DNA of 8,344 bases from JAVKFF01 sp040226215 (GTDB lineage Bacteria > Pseudomonadota > Alphaproteobacteria > DSM-16000 > Inquilinaceae), in contig JAVKFF010000242.1 in NCBI GenBank assembly GCA_040226215.1, positions 1 to 8,344 of the forward strand, read 5' to 3'. The translations under genes and the position numbers were made by a program. The notes beneath the pieces are model-generated. The model was not told where the DNA came from and ran no database searches. It saw only the letters and a list, made by a program, of their open reading frames with translations. The stretch's first letter is position 1, and each line of letters begins with the position of its first letter. Positions 5,731 through 8,344 of this stretch are shown in pieces.

Positions 5731-6888
5731 ATGAGAGTCCAGAATCTCGCAAGGAGCGTATCGCTGGCCGGCGTCATTGCCGCGATGGGAGTCGCGCCGG
5801 TGCTGCTGTCGACACAGGCGAACGCGGAAGACGAAATCGAGGTGGGGGTCGTGCTGCCGATCACCAGCGTGCTCGCCCCCTATGGCAAGCCCTTCGTCGA
5901 CGCGCTCGAAATGGCGGTCGCCGACGCCAATGCGGCAGGCGGTATCGATGGCCGGAAGATCGAACTTGTCGTGGAGGACAGCCAGGCCTCCAACACCGTG
6001 GCGATCAACGCGATCAACAAGGTGATGCGCGGTGACCCCGTCGCGGTGTTCGGCCCGGCGCTGGGCACGCAGATCCTGGCGATCATGCCGACGACAGAGC
6101 AGGCAAAGGTGCCGCTGATCGCCGGGCCAAGCACCCGCAAGGTGACGCAGCAGGGCGCCGACTACTTCTTCCGGAACAGCACCCACGACGCGATCGCGAA
6201 GGAGAACTGGACCCGCTACCTGGTGGAGGATCTCGGCAAGAAGAAGATCGGCATCCTCCATGTGGCAAACGAGTGGGGCTATTCCGGCCGCGACAACACG
6301 GCCGGCTTCCTCAAGGAGCTGTACGGCCTGGAGCCCGTCTCCATCGCGTCCTATCAACCGACGGACAAGGACCTGACCGCGCCGATCCTGCAGATGGTCA
6401 ATGCCGGTGCGGATGCCATCGTGTCCCAGGGCCATCCGGTGGACGAGGCCCTGCTGGTCAAGCAGATGAAGCAGCTGGGAGTCGACGTGCCGCACATCGC
6501 CTCGGGCTCGCTCTGCGTCTCGGTGCTGCGCGGCCTGGTGAGCGCCGAGGAAGTGGCGGGGCATTATTGCGAAGGGCCGGACGTGATCCCGTCGCTCAGC
6601 GAGAAGCCGGCGGTCCAGGCCTGGGTCAAGGCGTACAAGGAGAAGACCGGGTTCGAGCCGGATATCTACGCGACGCACTACTACGACGCGATGAACATGC
6701 TGATCCAGGTGATGAGGCAGCAGGGCGCGGACCGCGAGAAGATCCGCGACGGGCTGCGGGACGCCTCCTACGAGGGGGTGATCGGCACCTACAAGGCCGA
6801 CGAGGAAGGCAATCTCTGGCACAACGCGGCGATCATGAAGTTCCTGCCCGACGGCAAGATCGAAGTCGTCCGCCGCTACAGCAACTGA
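5731..6888 (+). CDS. ABC transporter periplasmic substrate-binding protein, branched-chain amino acid (LivJ/HAAT) type
   Basis: A 385-residue exported protein that would capture the substrate in the periplasm and hand it to the LivH/LivM-type permeases encoded next. Residues 1-32 form a classical signal peptide: basic start (MRVQNLAR), hydrophobic core (about 10-26) and an A-x-A site (ANA, cleavage after Ala32). The mature part has the type I periplasmic binding fold (Peripla_BP_6): EIEVGVVLPITSVLAPYG, a DANAAGGIDGRKIELVVEDSQ segment, VAVFGPALGTQ, the pocket-side segment VPLIAGPSTRKVTQ, EWGYSGRD, and the C-terminal ATHYYDAMNML and GTYKADEEGN. There is no lipobox, and two cysteines (262 and 280) might form a disulphide. 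The ligand cannot be read from these motifs; the family binds amino acids, amides, urea, aromatic acids and others. It starts 79 bases after the NTF2-like gene. Confidence 0.93.
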   Translation: MRVQNLARSVSLAGVIAAMGVAPVLLSTQANAEDEIEVGVVLPITSVLAPYGKPFVDALEMAVADANAAGGIDGRKIELVVEDSQASNTVAINAINKVMRGDPVAVFGPALGTQILAIMPTTEQAKVPLIAGPSTRKVTQQGADYFFRNSTHDAIAKENWTRYLVEDLGKKKIGILHVANEWGYSGRDNTAGFLKELYGLEPVSIASYQPTDKDLTAPILQMVNAGADAIVSQGHPVDEALLVKQMKQLGVDVPHIASGSLCVSVLRGLVSAEEVAGHYCEGPDVIPSLSEKPAVQAWVKAYKEKTGFEPDIYATHYYDAMNMLIQVMRQQGADREKIRDGLRDASYEGVIGTYKADEEGNLWHNAAIMKFLPDGKIEVVRRYSN

Positions 6889-6918
6889 CCGCGATCGCGT
6901 CAGCGGGCACCGGGAACC

Positions 6919-6925
6919 GAAAGGG
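6919..6925 (+). promoter_or_regulatory. Ribosome binding site supporting the GTG start of the LivH-type permease
   Basis: GAAAGGG ends six bases before GTG 6932. No ATG in frame gives a better start, and GTG places Met-Ala-Gln directly before the first membrane helix, as usual for this family. Confidence 0.5.
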
Positions 6926-6931
6926 CAAAAG

Positions 6932-7795
6932 GTGGCTCAGATCATCGCATCGGGTCTGGCGATGGGCAGTATCTACGCTCTGGTCGGCCTCAGCTTCATC
7001 CTGATCTACAACGCCACCCACGGCCTCAACTTCGCGCAAGGCGAACTCGTGATGCTGGGCGGGTTCGTCTTCTACTCTGCCGCCGGCACCGGCGCCCCAT
7101 ACTGGGCGGCGGCCCTGGGGGCAGTCGTGGCGATGGGCTGCTTCGGCTTCATATACCAGCGGGTGCTGTTCTATCCGCTGCGGGAGCGGCCGTTCCTGGC
7201 CTTCGTCACGGCGACGATCGGGTTCTCCATCTTCGCGCGGAACCTGGCGCTGCTGGTCTGGGGGCCCAATCCGCTGAAGGTGCCCTCGTTCTTCGAGACC
7301 GGCAGCGTCGATGTCTCCGGCGTCGTACTGACGCCGGAACATCTCTTCATCATTGCCGTTACCGCGCTCGTCCTGCTGTTGCAGTACCTGCTGTTCTTCC
7401 GGACCGACCTCGGGCGGCGCATGCGCGCGACGGCGCAGAATGCCGAAGTGGCCCAGCTCATGGGCATCCGCCCGAACCGGATGATCGCCATCACCTTCGT
7501 GGTCGCCGCGGGGCTGACCGGGGTCGCCGGCGTGCTGGTCGCGCCGATCTTCCTTCTCGACACCGAGATCGGCCTCAACCTGATCCTCAAGGCGTTCATC
7601 GCGGTGATCATCGGCGGTTTCGGCAGCGTGCCCGGCGCCGTCGTCGGCGGCCTGATCGTCGGGCTGCTGGAGATCTTCGTCGCCGTCTACATCTCGTCGG
7701 TCTACAAGGACGCGGTCGCCTTCGGCGTCCTGATCTTCTTCCTCGTCGTGTTCCCGCGCGGGATCTTCGGCGAGCGTGTGGCAGAGCGGGTCTGA
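6932..7795 (+). CDS. livH: LivH-type ABC transporter inner-membrane permease
   Basis: A 287-residue integral membrane protein, the usual length for LivH. Hydrophobic segments are visible at about 4-26, 36-51, 57-80, 88-110, 134-156, 184-208, 215-250 and 260-275. Family landmarks are SGLAMGSIYALVGLSFILIY at the start, NFAQGELVMLGG in the first loop, and the cytoplasmic coupling (EAA-like) loop FRTDLGRRMRATAQNAEVAQ at about 156-175, followed by LMGIRPNRM, which contacts the ATPase. The end has IGGFGSVPGAVVGGLIVG and FPRGIFGE, both typical. It would form the channel with the LivM-type protein encoded three bases downstream. The symbol indicates family and position; transport of leucine, isoleucine or valine themselves is not claimed, since these importers have many substrates and the cluster points to an amide or organic acid. 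Confidence 0.94.
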   Translation: MAQIIASGLAMGSIYALVGLSFILIYNATHGLNFAQGELVMLGGFVFYSAAGTGAPYWAAALGAVVAMGCFGFIYQRVLFYPLRERPFLAFVTATIGFSIFARNLALLVWGPNPLKVPSFFETGSVDVSGVVLTPEHLFIIAVTALVLLLQYLLFFRTDLGRRMRATAQNAEVAQLMGIRPNRMIAITFVVAAGLTGVAGVLVAPIFLLDTEIGLNLILKAFIAVIIGGFGSVPGAVVGGLIVGLLEIFVAVYISSVYKDAVAFGVLIFFLVVFPRGIFGERVAERV

Positions 7796-7798
7796 ACG

Positions 7799-8344
7799 AT
7801 GAACAGACGCTCGCTCGCAATCGCAATCCTGGTGGTCCTGCTGCTCGCGATCCCGCTCGTGGTGACCTCCACCTATCACATGCGGATCGTCAACCTCGCC
7901 CTGGTCTTCGGGCTCCTGGCGGTCAGCCTGAACATCGTGCTCGGCTATACCGGGCAGGTCGCCCTCGGCCATTCCGGGTTCTTCGGCATAGGGGCCTACA
8001 CGGCCGCCTTGATCACCGAGGGCGGCAGCGGGCTGCTGTTCTGGCCGGGCTTCCTGGCGGCCGGCATCGTGACCGGCATCGCCGGCCTTGCCATCGGCAT
8101 TCCGGCGCTCAGGCTGCGCGGCCATTATCTCGCCCTGGCGACGCTCGGCTTCGGCGAGATCATGCGCCATGTCTTCTTCAACTGGCGCGAAGTGACCCGG
8201 GGCATGGACGGGATCTCCGGCATCCCGGCGCCGTCGATCGGCATCGTCGAGCTGCAGGGCGAAGGCAGCTATTTCTACCTTGCGCTGGCCATCCTCGCCC
8301 TCGCGGTGCTGTTCTGCTGGCGGCTGCAGGCGTCCAAGTACGGC
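7799..8344 (+). CDS. livM: LivM-type ABC transporter inner-membrane permease, N-terminal part (cut by window end)
   Basis: The frame opens with ATG 7799, three bases after the LivH-type stop, and stays open to the last base, giving 182 codons of a protein that is usually around 300 to 350 residues or more. Hydrophobic segments lie at about 7-23, 29-49, 57-73, 79-101 and 157-174. Recognisable LivM features are LAVSLNIVLGYTGQVALGHS, GFFGIGAYTAAL, and the segment ALRLRGHYLALATLGFGEIM followed by NWREVTRGMDGISGIP. There is only a weak Shine-Dalgarno (GAGCGGG), so translation is probably coupled to the upstream permease gene. It should continue beyond the edge and be followed by two ATP-binding subunit genes (LivG and LivF type). 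Confidence 0.93.
   Translation, partial: MNRRSLAIAILVVLLLAIPLVVTSTYHMRIVNLALVFGLLAVSLNIVLGYTGQVALGHSGFFGIGAYTAALITEGGSGLLFWPGFLAAGIVTGIAGLAIGIPALRLRGHYLALATLGFGEIMRHVFFNWREVTRGMDGISGIPAPSIGIVELQGEGSYFYLALAILALAVLFCWRLQASKYG

Noticed and set aside
5329..6822. A 497-codon open frame on the - strand opposite the NTF2-like and binding-protein genes.
   Set aside because: It crosses two well-supported genes on the other strand and the gap between them, and shows only low-complexity Arg/His/Asp-rich sequence.
6890..6899. Palindrome CGCGATCGCG between the binding-protein and LivH-type genes.
   Set aside because: It is too short to form a stable hairpin and common by chance in DNA this rich in GC; no T-run follows.
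6833..8170. A 445-codon open frame on the - strand opposite the permease genes.
   Set aside because: Highly charged Asp/Glu/Arg/Gln-rich translation is the expected mirror of membrane-protein codons; the + strand encodes clear LivH and LivM homologues.

Overview
The window is very GC-rich with strong G/C preference at third codon positions. Together with the gene families present (an FCD-type GntR regulator, a branched-chain amino acid type ABC importer, stand-alone amidase-signature enzymes and a cog3964 amidohydrolase), this suggests a proteobacterial chromosome, most likely an alphaproteobacterium of the Rhizobiales or Rhodospirillales kind. The taxonomic guess is inference; no rRNA or tRNA marker is present. 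The window is almost fully coding, with no gap longer than about 125 bases. I see no RNA gene, insertion sequence, CRISPR array or phage gene.

Layout. At the left edge is the 3' end of an SRPBCC (AHSA1-like) gene on the + strand, convergent with amidase 1 (- strand). Amidase 1 is divergent from a cog3964-type metal-dependent amidohydrolase (+) across about 122 bases. The amidohydrolase converges on amidase 2 (-) with only six bases between the stop codons. Amidase 2 is divergent from a GntR/FCD transcription regulator (+) across about 95 to 100 bases. From the regulator to the right edge all genes run on the + strand: the regulator, an NTF2/SnoaL-like small protein overlapping it by 8 bases, a periplasmic substrate-binding protein, a LivH-type permease and the first 182 codons of a LivM-type permease cut by the window end. 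The two ABC ATPases expected for this importer would lie beyond the right edge.

How it may work together (inference). The importer probably brings a small polar compound, possibly an amino acid-like or amide-containing molecule, into the cytoplasm. There two different amidase-signature hydrolases and a metal-dependent amidohydrolase/deacetylase could cleave amide or ester bonds. The FCD regulator, whose fold usually senses small organic acids and whose four metal-ligand positions are intact here, is placed to control the importer operon, itself, and probably the divergent amidase 2. The substrate is not identifiable from sequence. The NTF2-like protein is the least understood member. The SRPBCC fragment is probably unrelated.

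The best candidate for something undescribed is this gene combination as a dedicated uptake-and-hydrolysis pathway. Short inverted repeats in the two divergent promoter regions and in the gap before the binding-protein gene are possible control sites, but several could be chance in GC-rich DNA.
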